Of a stretch of 64,000 nucleotides of DNA, positions 1 to 11,235 are shown in pieces. The DNA comes from Streptomyces longhuiensis (lineage in GTDB: Bacteria > Actinomycetota > Actinomycetes > Streptomycetales > Streptomycetaceae). Each line of letters begins with the position of its first letter. The first letter of the stretch is position 1. A model generated the notes under the pieces. That model was not told where the DNA came from. It searched no databases and saw only the letters and a list, made by a program, of their open reading frames with translations. The stretch lies in the NCBI RefSeq assembly GCF_020616555.1, contig NZ_CP085173.1:3855501-3919500 (forward strand). Direction: 5' to 3'. The translations under genes and the position numbers were made by a program.

Positions 1-1207
1 CGAGGATCGGCACGAGGAGTCCGGCGACGAGCAGGTTGTAGGCGACCGTCAGGGCCTCGACGACGTTGTTGAGCGCGATGGCGATGCAGATCACCGCGAC
101 ACCCATGATCAGGATGAAGAGGCGGTTGCCCTTCACCTCGTCGTGGGGCTCGTCGGAGTTTCCGCCGGAGGGCTTGATCGCGCCCCGCAGCCGCGACCAG
201 ATGTCGTTGTTGGCGACGGTCGCGCAGGCGATCAGCGCGCCGGACGAGGTCGACATGACGGCGGCGAGCGCGGCGGCGAGCACCAGGCCGCGCACACCGA
301 TGGGGAGCTCGTCCTTGACGATGGTCGCGAACGCGGCGTCGGCGCTGGGCAGCTTCGGGTACATGACCTTCGCGGCGGTGCCGATGACGGCGCCGGCGAC
401 GGCGTAGACCAGGCAGTAGGTGCCGGCGACGGTGCCACCGACGCGGGCGACCTTGTCGCTGCGGGCGGTGAACACGCGCTGCCAGATGTCCTGGCCGATC
501 AGCATGCCGAACGTGTAGATCAGCACGTACGTGAAGATCGTCTCGCCGCCGATGCCCAGCGGGTCGAAGTACTCGGTGGGCAGCTTGGCCTTCATCTCGC
601 TGAAGCCGCCGGCCTTGATGACGGCGATCGGCAGCAGCAGGAGCAGGACGCCGATGGTCTTCACCACGAACTGCACCATGTCGGTGAGGGTGATGGACCA
701 CATGCCGCCGAGCGTCGAGTACGCGACGACGATCGAGCCGCCGAGGATGATCGCGATGGTGCGGTTCATGTCGAACAGCACGTCGAAGATCGTGGCGTAG
801 GCGATGGTCGAGGTGACGGCGAGCATCAGCGTGTACGCCCACATCACGACGCCGGAGATGAGCCCGGACCGGCCGCCGTAGCGCAGGTCGAGCATCTCGG
901 AGACGGTGTAGACCTTCAGGCGGGCGATGCGCGCCGAGAAGAACACGGACAGCGCGAGCAGGCCGAGGCCGATGGTGAAGACCATCCACGCGCCGGACAG
1001 GCCGTACTGGTAGCCGAGGCCCACGCCGCCGATGGTGGAGGCGCCGCCGAGGACGATCGCGGCCATGGTGCCGGAGTACATCATCGGGCCGAGCCTGCGG
1101 CCCGCCACGAGGAACTCGCTCTTGGACTTGGCGCGGCGCATGCCCCACCAGCCCATGGCCAGCATGCCGGCGAGATAGACGACGATCACTGTGTAGTCGA
1201 CGGCCAT
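1..1207 (-). CDS. Sodium:solute symporter (SSS family), 3' part cut by window edge
   Basis: Inner-membrane Na+-coupled uptake carrier of the SSS family. About 402 N-terminal residues are visible, starting MAVDYTVIVVYLAGMLAMG, with an uninterrupted series of hydrophobic segments and the family-like stretch around SGTMAAIVLGGASTIGGVGLGYQYG. Family members are usually about 480-560 aa, so only the last helices lie outside the window. The start is the ATG at 1207, with a GGAGGG motif just upstream (forward ccctcc at 1211-1216). It is divergent from a PucR-type regulator, so the substrate may be a nitrogenous compound controlled by that regulator. The substrate cannot be read from the sequence. 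Confidence 0.9.
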   Translation of the reverse strand, partial: MAVDYTVIVVYLAGMLAMGWWGMRRAKSKSEFLVAGRRLGPMMYSGTMAAIVLGGASTIGGVGLGYQYGLSGAWMVFTIGLGLLALSVFFSARIARLKVYTVSEMLDLRYGGRSGLISGVVMWAYTLMLAVTSTIAYATIFDVLFDMNRTIAIILGGSIVVAYSTLGGMWSITLTDMVQFVVKTIGVLLLLLPIAVIKAGGFSEMKAKLPTEYFDPLGIGGETIFTYVLIYTFGMLIGQDIWQRVFTARSDKVARVGGTVAGTYCLVYAVAGAVIGTAAKVMYPKLPSADAAFATIVKDELPIGVRGLVLAAALAAVMSTSSGALIACATVANNDIWSRLRGAIKPSGGNSDEPHDEVKGNRLFILIMGVAVICIAIALNNVVEALTVAYNLLVAGLLVPIL

Positions 1208-1384
1208 AGGGCCCTCCTTCGCGCACCTCGGTGGCGTGTCGTGCAGATGGGGTGGGTGACCGGCCGTGGGGACATCCGCCCGTACCCGAGGCCTGCGGTC
1301 GGCACGACCTTAGGTGGCCTGAAAGCAACGCTGAAGTGTACTTTTTATCCACTCTCCCGCGACTGGATGGAGAAAACGTCCACC

Positions 1385-2893
1385 ATGCCGGACGCAACCC
1401 GGCCTGCGGCGGGCCCGCCAGGCCCCTCTGCGCCCCCCGCACCGGCCGTTCCGCCGACCCCGCCGGTGCCGCTCACCGCGCTGCTCGCCCGCGAGGACCT
1501 GGGCCTGCGCCAGATCGCCGGCCCGCCCGTGGGCCCCGACACGGTGATCCACTGGGCGCACACGTCCGAGATGGCCGACCCGTACCCGTATCTGCTCGGC
1601 GGTGAGCTGCTGCTGACCGCCGGGGTGCACGCGACGGAGTCGGCGGGCACGGGCCCCTATTACGACGACTACGTGGCGCGGGTCGTCGCGGCGGGCGGGG
1701 CGGCGCTCGGCTTCGGGGTCGCGCCGGTGCACGACACGGTGCCGCGCGCGCTGGTCGAGGCCTGCGAGCGGCACGGGCTGCCGCTCCTCGAGGTGCCGCC
1801 GCACTCCACCTTCAGCGGGGTGACCCGCGCGGTCTGGCAGCTGATGGCCCAGGCGCGCCACGCGGAACTGCGCCGCGTCAGCGAGGCGCAGCAGGGCCTC
1901 GCCACGGCGGCGGCGCGCCCCTACCCGGTGCCCGCGGTGCTGCGGCAGCTGGCGCAGCGCACCGGCGGCTGGGTGGTGCTCACCGCGCCGGACGGCACGG
2001 AGGTCGGCCGGGCGGGCCCCGACCCGTCGGCCGAGGTGAGCGCGGCGATGGCGCAGCTGATGCGGATCGTGCGCCCCGGCGAGACCCGCCTCTTCCCCGC
2101 GCCCACGTCGGCGGCGGACACGGTGGGCGGCACGCAGCTGGCGGCGTACGCGCTGGGCGGCGGCCAGGGCTACTCGCTGGGGACGGCGGTCGGCCACCGC
2201 GACCCCGGCGACCACACCATCGCGGGGGTGGCGGTGGTCCTGCTCTCCCTGCTCACGGGCGAACACCAGACGACGGCCGAGGCGGCGCGCTCGGCGGCCC
2301 TGGTCCGGCTCCTGCTCGGCGAGGAGCCGGCCGCCGTCGCGGCGCTGCTCGGCGACGGCACGTGGCGGGTGGTCCACGCCGCACCCGACCGTCCGTCGCC
2401 TCCCCCCGTCTCCCTCGGCACGCCCCTCCTCGACACGACCGATTGCCTCGTACGCGCCCTGCTCCCCGCGGACCTGGAGGTCGTCGCCCAGGAGGGCTGG
2501 GTGATGGGGGTGAGCGGCGCGGCGCCCACGGACGACCTGGCGGCGGCCGACGCGCAGGCCTCGCGTGCCCTGACCCGGGCGAAGGCGACCCGCGCCGCGC
2601 TCGTGCACCACCACGCGGACGCGCGCGGACTCGCCTCGCTCCTCGACCCCGGGGAGGTGACGGCGCACGCCCGGACGCTCCTCGCCCCGATCGCGCACAC
2701 GCCCGCGCTGACCGAGACACTGCGTACGTGGCTGTCCCTGCACGGGAGTTGGGACCGCACGGCCACCGCGCTCGGCGTCCACCGCAACACCGTGCGGCAG
2801 CGCATCGCGAAGTGCGCCACGCTCCTCGACACGGACCTGGACGACCCCGACGTGCGCATGGAGCTGTGGTTCGCCCTGCGCCACGCAGAGTGA
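1385..2893 (+). CDS. PucR-family transcriptional regulator
   Basis: Cytoplasmic DNA-binding regulator, 502 aa. The N-terminal third (about residues 25-150) resembles the PucR ligand-sensing domain. The last 60 residues carry the characteristic PucR helix-turn-helix, around SWDRTATALGVHRNTVRQR. The frame stays open far upstream, but that is a GC-rich shadow of the symporter gene. I chose ATG 1385 (MPDATRP); ATG 1367 is an alternative. Family members control purine, amino-acid or polyamine catabolism, and the divergent symporter is the likely target. The effector is unknown. Confidence 0.85.
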   Translation: MPDATRPAAGPPGPSAPPAPAVPPTPPVPLTALLAREDLGLRQIAGPPVGPDTVIHWAHTSEMADPYPYLLGGELLLTAGVHATESAGTGPYYDDYVARVVAAGGAALGFGVAPVHDTVPRALVEACERHGLPLLEVPPHSTFSGVTRAVWQLMAQARHAELRRVSEAQQGLATAAARPYPVPAVLRQLAQRTGGWVVLTAPDGTEVGRAGPDPSAEVSAAMAQLMRIVRPGETRLFPAPTSAADTVGGTQLAAYALGGGQGYSLGTAVGHRDPGDHTIAGVAVVLLSLLTGEHQTTAEAARSAALVRLLLGEEPAAVAALLGDGTWRVVHAAPDRPSPPPVSLGTPLLDTTDCLVRALLPADLEVVAQEGWVMGVSGAAPTDDLAAADAQASRALTRAKATRAALVHHHADARGLASLLDPGEVTAHARTLLAPIAHTPALTETLRTWLSLHGSWDRTATALGVHRNTVRQRIAKCATLLDTDLDDPDVRMELWFALRHAE

Positions 2894-2955
2894 CACCCGT
2901 CCCACCCTCCGGGACATCGGGGCTCCTCACAGCGCCCGACGGCACAATGGGGGGC

Positions 2956-3753
2956 ATGCCGATACCCGGGACCCCCAGCCGCGCCGCGCTCGTCGACCAT
3001 CTGATCCGCACCCGCATCGCGGGCGACGTGGCCACACCCCGCGACAACAACCTCTCCCACTACCGCAGGCTCGCGAACGGCGACCGCCACTACTGGCTCG
3101 GCCTGGAGCTCGGCGACCGCTGGACCGACGAGCAGGACGTCCTCGCGGTGATGGCGGAGCGCTGCGGCGTGAACGACGACCCCGAGTACCGCTTCGGCCA
3201 GGACACCATCGACCCGCAGCTCACGGTCGACGCCCTGGACCGGATGGGCGCCCGGCTGCGCAAGGCGGCGGCCGGCAAGGAGCGCGTCCTGTTCGCGACG
3301 GGCCACCCGGGCGGCCTCCTGGACGTGCACCGCGCGACGGCCGCGGCGCTGCGCGCGGCGGGCTGCGAGATCGTCGTGATCCCCGAGGGCCTGTCGACGG
3401 ACGAGGGCATGGTCTTCCAGTTCGCCGACGTGGCGGTCCTGGAGCGCGGCGCGACCCTGTGGCACACGCATTCCCCGGACCCCATGGCGCGGATCCTGGA
3501 CGGCCTGGAGCGCGAGGGGCGCCCGCTGCCGAACCTCGTCGTCGCCGACCACGGCTGGGCGGGCTGCGCGGGCCAGCGGGGCATCGACTCCATCGGATAC
3601 GCGGACTGCAACGACCCGGCGCTGTTCGTCGGCGAGGCGGAGGGCACCCTTCAGGTGACGGTGCCGCTCGACGACCACGTCACGAGCCCGCGCCACTACG
3701 ACCCGATGACGGCCTACCTCCTCGACGCGGCGGGTCTCAGCCCCACGGATTGA
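2956..3753 (+). CDS. Conserved actinobacterial protein, phosphatase-like
   Basis: Soluble protein of 265 aa without signal or membrane segments. From memory, close homologues in streptomycetes carry the product name phosphatase, but I see no classical phosphatase signature that proves it. Conserved-looking parts are VLFATGHPGGLLDVHRA (about residues 113-129) and LVVADHGWAGCAGQRGIDSI near the C-terminus, rich in His, Asp and Gly as in metal-dependent hydrolases. ATG 2947 is an alternative start three codons upstream. The 3' end overlaps the convergent transporter gene by 17 bp. Confidence 0.6.
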   Translation: MPIPGTPSRAALVDHLIRTRIAGDVATPRDNNLSHYRRLANGDRHYWLGLELGDRWTDEQDVLAVMAERCGVNDDPEYRFGQDTIDPQLTVDALDRMGARLRKAAAGKERVLFATGHPGGLLDVHRATAAALRAAGCEIVVIPEGLSTDEGMVFQFADVAVLERGATLWHTHSPDPMARILDGLEREGRPLPNLVVADHGWAGCAGQRGIDSIGYADCNDPALFVGEAEGTLQVTVPLDDHVTSPRHYDPMTAYLLDAAGLSPTD

Positions 3754-4735
3754 GCCCTTCCTCGCGCCGCTGCGCGAACCCGGGCGTCGGGTCGAGGTAG
3801 ACCCGGGTCACGTTCGGGAACCGCTCGCGCAGCCGGCGGGCCGCCTCCTCGCAGGCCCACTCGATCTGCGCGGCGGTGGAGGTGTCGCGCAGGTCGACCT
3901 TCGCCGCGACGAGCGCCTCGCGCGGCCCCTGGACGAGGGTGGTCAGTTCGAGTACGGCCTCGATGTGCTCGACGCCGGCGAGGATTCGGCGGATCTCCAG
4001 GCGGACCGGCTTGGGCAGCGGGCGCCCGATGAGGAGTTCGGCGTTGGACCGTCCGAGGACCCAGGCGACGGACAGGAGCAGCGCGCCGATGCACAGGGAG
4101 GCGATGGCGTCCCAGACGCCGGAGCCGGTGAGCTGACCGCCGAGCAGGCCGCCCGCGGCGAGGAACAGGCCGACGAGGGCGGCCGAGTCCTCCATGACGA
4201 CGGCCTTGACGGCGGTGTCGGGGGTGCGCTGCAGATACCGGCCCACGGGCGCCCCCATGCGCTCGGCCTCGCCGCGCGCCTGCTTGATGCCCGTGCGCAG
4301 CGAGAAGCCCTCCAGGAGGAAGGCGACGGCGAGGACGATGTACGAGATGAGCGGGTTGCCCAGCTCCTCGCCGGCGATCAGGGTGTGGATGCCGTCGTAG
4401 AGGGAGAAGACGGCGCCGCCGACGAACGTGGCGACGGCGGCGAGCATGGCCCAGATGTAGCGCTCGGGCCCGTAGCCGAGGGGATGTTCCTCGTCCGCGG
4501 GCTTCTCGCTGCGCTTCAGCGCGGTGAGCAGCAGCACCTCGGTGACCGTGTCGGCGACCGAGTGGGCGGCCTCCGAGAGCATGGCGCTCGACCCGCTGAT
4601 GATTCCGGCGACGGCCTTGGCGAGGGCGATCCCGAGATTGGCGGCGGCCGCCACGAGGACGGTGGTGACGCTCTCGCCCCCGCCGTCCTCCCCCGCGTCC
4701 CCGGCCGTCCCACTCTGCTCAGCGCTCGTGCCCAT
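3737..4735 (-). CDS. Cation diffusion facilitator (CDF) transporter
   Basis: Membrane exporter of divalent metal cations, 332 aa. Features visible: first helix with SGSSAMLSEAAHSVADTVTE, the CDF TM2 region with Ser-x-x-x-His-Ser-x-x-Asp (metal-site residues), then HPLGYGPER at the TM2-TM3 boundary, further hydrophobic helices and a cytoplasmic C-terminal domain (VEHIEAVLELTT). The start is ATG 4735 (MGTSAEQSG), because upstream residues are arginine-rich shadow sequence. It is transcribed away from tesB with a 47-bp gap. The transported metal is not predictable. Confidence 0.88.
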   Translation of the reverse strand: MGTSAEQSGTAGDAGEDGGGESVTTVLVAAAANLGIALAKAVAGIISGSSAMLSEAAHSVADTVTEVLLLTALKRSEKPADEEHPLGYGPERYIWAMLAAVATFVGGAVFSLYDGIHTLIAGEELGNPLISYIVLAVAFLLEGFSLRTGIKQARGEAERMGAPVGRYLQRTPDTAVKAVVMEDSAALVGLFLAAGGLLGGQLTGSGVWDAIASLCIGALLLSVAWVLGRSNAELLIGRPLPKPVRLEIRRILAGVEHIEAVLELTTLVQGPREALVAAKVDLRDTSTAAQIEWACEEAARRLRERFPNVTRVYLDPTPGFAQRREEGLNPWG

Positions 4736-4782
4736 GCACCTGACGGTATGTCCGATCCCCGCGCGCCGCGAACCACACGGGC

Positions 4783-5664
4783 TCACCTCGGGACGCGGAC
4801 GACGCCCTCCTGGATCACCGAGATGGCGAGCTGTCCGTCGCGCGTGTAGATGCGGGCCTGGCCGAGGCCGCGCCCGCCCGAGGCCGACGGCGACTCCTGG
4901 TCGTACAGGAGCCATTCGTCCGCGCGGAACGGGCGGTGGAACCACATCGCGTGGTCGAGCGAGGCGCCGACCACGTCGCCCACGGCCCATCCCCCGCGCC
5001 CGTGCGCGAGCAGCACGGAGTCGAGGAGCGTCATGTCGGAGACGTACGTGGCGAGGCAGACGTGCAGCAGCGGCTCGTCGATGACGCCGTGGAGCTTGCC
5101 GTTCGTACGGAACCAGACCTGCGAGCGCGGCTCCTGCGGGGTGCCCACGCTGCCGAACGGCGGCGCGTCCACGTACCGCAGGTCGACGGCCTCGCGCGCT
5201 TCGAGGAGCCGCTCGGCGACGCCGGGCTCGACGAACGCGTCGGCGTAGCGCGGCAGCATCTCGGCGGCGGTGGGCAGCGTCTCGGGGTCGGGCGCGGGCG
5301 GCATGGCCGCCTGGTGCTCGAGCCCGTCCTCGTACGTCTGGAAGGACGCCGAGAGATGGAAGATCGGCTGCCCGTGCTGGACGGCGACGACGCGGCGCGT
5401 GGTGAAGGAGCGCCCGTCGCGGATCCGGTCGACCGTGTAGACGATGGGCGCGCCCGGGTCGCCGGGCCGCAGGAAGTACGCGTGCAGCGAGTGGGCGTGC
5501 CGGTCGCCGGGAACGGTGCGCCCGGCGGCGACGAGCGCCTGGGCAGCCACCTGTCCGCCGAAGACCCGGGGGACCACGGCGGAGCGGGACTGCCCGCGGA
5601 AGATGTCCTGCTCGATCTGCTCCAGGTCGAGCAGATCGAGCAGGGACTCCAGTGCCTGATTCAT
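4783..5664 (-). CDS. tesB: Acyl-CoA thioesterase II (TesB type)
   Basis: Cytoplasmic hydrolase of acyl-CoA to free fatty acid and CoA. It has 293 aa, the usual TesB length of about 290, and two hot-dog folds. The N-terminal half has RVFGGQVAAQALVAAGRTV and HSLHAYFLRPGDP. The C-terminal half has SLDHAMWFHRPFRADEWLLY, containing the family Asp-His-x-x-x-x-His segment. It starts 36 bp after the stop of the acyl-CoA dehydrogenase gene on the same strand, so the two are probably co-transcribed in acyl-CoA turnover. Confidence 0.92.
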   Translation of the reverse strand: MNQALESLLDLLDLEQIEQDIFRGQSRSAVVPRVFGGQVAAQALVAAGRTVPGDRHAHSLHAYFLRPGDPGAPIVYTVDRIRDGRSFTTRRVVAVQHGQPIFHLSASFQTYEDGLEHQAAMPPAPDPETLPTAAEMLPRYADAFVEPGVAERLLEAREAVDLRYVDAPPFGSVGTPQEPRSQVWFRTNGKLHGVIDEPLLHVCLATYVSDMTLLDSVLLAHGRGGWAVGDVVGASLDHAMWFHRPFRADEWLLYDQESPSASGGRGLGQARIYTRDGQLAISVIQEGVVRVPR

Positions 5665-5700
5665 ACAGCCAGTTCTACAGAAGGCGGAGGGACGGGCGGG

Positions 5701-6858
5701 TTACAGGCCCATGTCCTTCGCGATGATCGTCTTCATGATCTCGCTGGTGCCGCCGTAGATGCGGTTGACGCGGTTGTCCGCGTACAGGCGCGCGATCGGG
5801 TACTCGTTCATGAAGCCGTAGCCGCCGTGCAGCTGGAGGCAGCGGTCGATGACGCGGTGCGCGACCTCGGTGCAGAACAGCTTGGCGCTGGCGGCCTCGG
5901 CGGGGGTCAGCTCGCCCGCGTCGAGGGCCTCGAGGGCGCGGTCGGCGACGGCCTCGGCGGCGTCCACCTCGGCCTGGCAGGCGGCCAGCTCGAACTTGGT
6001 GTTCTGGAAGGAGGCGACGGGCTTGCCGAAGACGGCGCGCTCCTGGACGTACTCCTTGGCGAACCGGACGGCGGCCTTGGCCTGCGCGTAGGCGCCGAAG
6101 GCGATGCCCCAGCGCTCGGAGGCGAGGTTGTGGCCGAGGTAGTAGAAGCCCTTGTTCTCCTCGCCGAGGAGGTCCTCGACGGGGACCTTCACGTCGACGA
6201 ACGCCAGCTCGGCGGTGTCGGAGGTCTTCAGGCCGAGCTTGTCGAGCTTGCGGCCTATGGAGTAGCCCTCGGACTTGGTGTCCACCGCGAAGAGGGAGAT
6301 GCCGTGGCGGCGGTCCTCGGCGGTGGGCGCGTCGGTGCGGGCGCAGACGATCACCTTGTCGGCGTGGACACCGCCGGTGATGAAGGTCTTGGCGCCGTTG
6401 AGGACGTAGTGCGTGCCGTCCTCGGAGAGCTTGGCGGTGGTCTTCATGCCCGCGAGGTCGGAGCCGGTGCCCGGCTCGGTCATCGCGAGGGCCCACATCT
6501 CCTCGCCGGAGACGAACTTCGGCAGGAAGCGCTTCTTCTGCTCGTCGGTGGCGAGCATCTTGATGTACGGGAGGCCGAGCAGCACGTGCACGCCGGAGCC
6601 GCCGAACTGGACGCCCGCGCGCGAGGTCTCCTCGTACATCACCGCCTCGAACTTGTACGAGTCGATGCCGGCGCCGCCGAACTCCTCGGGCACGCGGATA
6701 CCGAAGACGCCGAGCTCGGCGAGCTTGTAGTAGAAGTCGCGCGGGGCCTGCCCGGCCGCGAACCACTCGTCGTAGACGGGCACGACCTCGGCCTCGATGA
6801 AGGCGCGGATGGTGTCCCGGAACGCCTCGTGGTCCTCGTTGTAAACGGTACGGCGCAC
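5701..6858 (-). CDS. Acyl-CoA dehydrogenase, long-chain type
   Basis: FAD-dependent alpha,beta-dehydrogenation of acyl-CoA thioesters, 385 aa. Motifs: WALAMTEPGTGSDLAG (flavin/substrate loop), RAVFGKPVASFQ, LHGGYGFMNEYPIARLYAD, and RIYGGTSEIMK near the end. At the position of the MCAD catalytic Glu the sequence has Gly (YGGT), as in long-chain and isovaleryl-type enzymes whose base lies elsewhere. I prefer GTG 6858 (MRRTVYNEDHEAF) because a clean AAGGAG lies six bases before it. ATG 6882 is the next alternative. A TetR gene lies directly upstream and tesB downstream. Confidence 0.9.
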   Translation of the reverse strand: MRRTVYNEDHEAFRDTIRAFIEAEVVPVYDEWFAAGQAPRDFYYKLAELGVFGIRVPEEFGGAGIDSYKFEAVMYEETSRAGVQFGGSGVHVLLGLPYIKMLATDEQKKRFLPKFVSGEEMWALAMTEPGTGSDLAGMKTTAKLSEDGTHYVLNGAKTFITGGVHADKVIVCARTDAPTAEDRRHGISLFAVDTKSEGYSIGRKLDKLGLKTSDTAELAFVDVKVPVEDLLGEENKGFYYLGHNLASERWGIAFGAYAQAKAAVRFAKEYVQERAVFGKPVASFQNTKFELAACQAEVDAAEAVADRALEALDAGELTPAEAASAKLFCTEVAHRVIDRCLQLHGGYGFMNEYPIARLYADNRVNRIYGGTSEIMKTIIAKDMGL

Positions 6859-6892
6859 GACCTGCTCCTTCGGAAACGGCATCACTGCACGA

Positions 6893-6913
6893 CTAAGCGC
6901 TTGCTCAGCTTAG
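6893..6913. promoter_or_regulatory. Inverted repeat upstream of the acyl-CoA dehydrogenase gene (TetR-type operator candidate)
   Basis: CTAAGC and GCTTAG arms separated by 9 bp, with an inner perfect 8-bp palindrome AAGCGCTT at 6895-6902. The site lies 35 bp before the start of the dehydrogenase gene, between it and the stop of the TetR gene, where a repressor could block the acyl-CoA dehydrogenase/tesB transcript. The cognate protein is inferred only from position and could be a different TetR protein. Confidence 0.5.
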
Positions 6914-6950
6914 GTTACCCGCCAGTTTCTGGAGCGTCCAGAGACGCACA

Positions 6951-7544
6951 TCACGCCTGGGCGGCCTCGAAGGCCCCGCGCGCCATGCGGTGCAGCAGGC
7001 CGGCCGTCGCCTCGCGGCCGGGCAGTCCGCCGGACCTGCCGAGGTGCGGGGTCGAGTTGAGCAGACCGAAGACCGCGTGCACCGCGGCCCTCGCGGGCTG
7101 CTCGACCAGGCCGGGATAGACCTCACGCACCGCCTCGACCCACAGCTCGACGTACTGGCGCTGGAGCTGGCGCACCAGCTTGCGGTCGCTGTCGCGCAGG
7201 CGGTCCAGCTCACGGTCGTGCAGGGTGATCAGGGGACGGTCGTCGAGGGCGAAGTCGATGTGCCCCTCGATGAGCGAGTCGAGCAGCGCCTCGGGATCGC
7301 CGCCGTCGGACTCGGCGAGACGGCGCTTGCCGCCGGTCAGGAGCCGCCCGCTGATGCCGACCAGCAGCTCGGCGAGCATCGCGTCCTTGCCCGCGAAGTG
7401 ACGGTAGAGCCCAGGGCCGCTGATGCCGACCGCGGCACCTATCTCGTCGACGCCGACCCCGTGGAACCCGCGCTCGGCGAACAGCCGCGCGGCCTCCTTG
7501 AGGATCTGCTCGCGGCGGGTGGGTGCGTCGGTTCTGGTGGCCAT
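6951..7544 (-). CDS. TetR-family repressor, divergent from the carboxylase operon
   Basis: Acyl-CoA-type TetR regulator, 197 aa. The N-terminal HTH spans about residues 10-57 (REQILKEAARLFAERGFHGV, then VGISGPGLYRHFAGKDAML). The C-terminal ligand-binding part is helical. It is divergently arranged with the leucine-type carboxylase operon and precedes an acyl-CoA dehydrogenase on its own strand, so it probably senses a CoA intermediate and controls one or both units. Candidate operators lie at 7567-7612 and 6893-6913. Confidence 0.88.
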   Translation of the reverse strand: MATRTDAPTRREQILKEAARLFAERGFHGVGVDEIGAAVGISGPGLYRHFAGKDAMLAELLVGISGRLLTGGKRRLAESDGGDPEALLDSLIEGHIDFALDDRPLITLHDRELDRLRDSDRKLVRQLQRQYVELWVEAVREVYPGLVEQPARAAVHAVFGLLNSTPHLGRSGGLPGREATAGLLHRMARGAFEAAQA

Positions 7545-7566
7545 GAAGGTAATTCTAGACAGCGAC

Positions 7567-7612
7567 GTTAGCGGTCGTTAACCTGAGGGAAACGCGTTAA
7601 CGCTCATTAACC
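7567..7612. promoter_or_regulatory. Pair of 17-bp operator-like repeats between tetR and the carboxylase operon
   Basis: GTTAGCGGTCGTTAACC at 7567-7583 and GTTAACGCTCATTAACC at 7596-7612 agree at 13 of 17 positions. Each is a near-palindrome of the TTAnCGnnCnTTAA type. Start-to-start distance is 29 bp, close to three helical turns. They lie 23-68 bp from the TetR start and 44-89 bp before the carboxylase start, as expected for sites that control both divergent promoters. Function is inferred. Confidence 0.6.
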
Positions 7613-7655
7613 GAGCGGGAGCCGAACGACGCGAGCCGAATGAGGGGACTGCGCG

Positions 7656-9278
7656 ATGCAGGAGGCACCGGAGCTGACGAGCGCGGCGGACCCCGCGTCG
7701 GAGGCCTGGAAGGCCAACGAGGCGGCGCACGAGGCGCTGGCCGACGAGCTGCGCGGCAAGCTGGCCGCGGCCCGGCTCGGCGGCGGTGAGCGGGCCCGCG
7801 CCCGGCACACCGCGCGCGGCAAGCTGCTGCCGCGCGACCGCGTGGACACACTGCTCGACCCGGGCTCCCCGTTCCTGGAGCTGGCGCCGCTGGCGGCCGA
7901 CGGGATGTACGGGGACCAGGCCCCGGCCGCCGGGGTGATCGCCGGGATCGGGCGGGTCAGCGGCCGCGAGTGCGTGATCGTCGCCAATGACGCGACGGTC
8001 AAGGGCGGCACGTACTACCCGATGACGGTGAAGAAGCACCTGCGCGCCCAGGAGGTGGCCCTGGAGAACCACCTGCCGTGCGTCTACCTGGTGGACTCGG
8101 GCGGCGCCTTCCTGCCGATGCAGGACGAGGTCTTCCCCGACCGCGAGCACTTCGGGCGGATCTTCTACAACCAGGCGCGGATGTCGGGCGCCGGCATCCC
8201 CCAGATCGCGGCGGTCCTCGGCTCGTGCACGGCGGGCGGCGCGTACGTCCCGGCGATGAGCGACGAGGCCGTGATCGTGCGCAATCAGGGCACGATCTTC
8301 CTGGGCGGCCCGCCCCTGGTGAAGGCCGCCACCGGCGAGGTCGTCACCGCCGAGGAGCTGGGCGGCGGCGAGGTGCACTCACGGGTCTCGGGCGTCACGG
8401 ACCATCTCGCCGAGGACGACGCGCACGCGCTGCGGATCGTGCGGACGATCGTCTCGACGCTCCCGGAGCGCGGCCCGCTGCCCTGGTCGGTCACCCCGGC
8501 GATCGAGCCGAAGGTGGACCCCGCGGGGCTGTACGGCGCGGTGCCGGTCGACTCGCGCACCCCGTACGACGTGCGGGAGGTCATCGCGCGCGTGGTGGAC
8601 GGCTCGCGGTTCGCCGAGTTCAAGGCGGAGTTCGGGCAGACCCTCATCACGGGCTTCGCCCGCATCCACGGCCACCCGGTCGGGATCGTCGCGAACAACG
8701 GCATCCTGTTCTCCGAGTCGGCCCAGAAGGGCGCGCACTTCATCGAGCTGTGCGACCAGCGCGGCATCCCGCTGGTGTTCCTGCAGAACATCTCGGGCTT
8801 CATGGTGGGGCGCGACTACGAGGCGGGCGGGATCGCCAAGCACGGCGCCAAGATGGTCACGGCCGTCGCCAGCACCCGCGTGCCGAAGCTGACCGTCGTC
8901 GTCGGCGGATCGTACGGGGCGGGCAACTACTCGATGTGCGGCCGGGCCTACTCGCCGCGCTTCCTGTGGATGTGGCCCAACGCCAAGATCTCCGTGATGG
9001 GCGGCGAGCAGGCCGCCTCCGTCCTCGCGACCGTCAAGCGCGACCAGATGGAGGCGCGGGGCGAACAGTGGCCCGCCGAGGAGGAGGACGCCTTCAAGGC
9101 GCCGATCCGGGCCCAGTACGAGGAGCAGGGGAACGCCTACTACGCGACGGCCCGCCTCTGGGACGACGGCGTGATCGACCCGCTGGAGACCCGGCAGGTC
9201 CTCGGCCTCGCCCTGACCGCCTGTGCCCACGCGCCACTGCCGGAGAAGTCCGGCGGCTTCGGCGTCTTCCGGATGTGA
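7656..9278 (+). CDS. accD1: Acyl-CoA carboxylase beta subunit (carboxyltransferase), probably methylcrotonyl-CoA carboxylase
   Basis: Carboxyltransferase subunit, 540 aa, transferring CO2 from carboxybiotin to an acyl-CoA. The two crotonase-like halves are visible, with [17 protein letters not shown] at the N-terminus, [19 protein letters not shown], and in the second half [22 protein letters not shown]. The linked alpha subunit, HMG-CoA lyase and acyl-CoA dehydrogenase form the leucine degradation set, so 3-methylcrotonyl-CoA is the most likely substrate; acetyl- or propionyl-CoA is the older annotation for this locus. The start is ATG 7656, the first of the frame behind the operator region. 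Confidence 0.9.
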   Translation: MQEAPELTSAADPASEAWKANEAAHEALADELRGKLAAARLGGGERARARHTARGKLLPRDRVDTLLDPGSPFLELAPLAADGMYGDQAPAAGVIAGIGRVSGRECVIVANDATVKGGTYYPMTVKKHLRAQEVALENHLPCVYLVDSGGAFLPMQDEVFPDREHFGRIFYNQARMSGAGIPQIAAVLGSCTAGGAYVPAMSDEAVIVRNQGTIFLGGPPLVKAATGEVVTAEELGGGEVHSRVSGVTDHLAEDDAHALRIVRTIVSTLPERGPLPWSVTPAIEPKVDPAGLYGAVPVDSRTPYDVREVIARVVDGSRFAEFKAEFGQTLITGFARIHGHPVGIVANNGILFSESAQKGAHFIELCDQRGIPLVFLQNISGFMVGRDYEAGGIAKHGAKMVTAVASTRVPKLTVVVGGSYGAGNYSMCGRAYSPRFLWMWPNAKISVMGGEQAASVLATVKRDQMEARGEQWPAEEEDAFKAPIRAQYEEQGNAYYATARLWDDGVIDPLETRQVLGLALTACAHAPLPEKSGGFGVFRM

Positions 9279-9291
9279 GGGGAGGGACCCC

Positions 9292-11231
<1,940 letters not shown>

Positions 11232-11235
<4 letters not shown>

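Noticed and set aside
143..1384. Long in-frame extension upstream of the PucR gene
   Set aside because: It lies antisense to the symporter gene, with low-complexity Asp/Gly/Arg/Ala composition, and the PucR domain starts after 1385.
2170..3696. Long minus-strand frames opposite the PucR and phosphatase-like genes
   Set aside because: Arg/Val/Ala-rich with no recognisable domain and fully antisense to two well-supported genes.
6900..6918. Iron-box-like sequence (CTTAGGTTACCC) upstream of the acyl-CoA dehydrogenase gene
   Set aside because: Only half of the dyad is present; the second arm is missing and the gene has no iron link.
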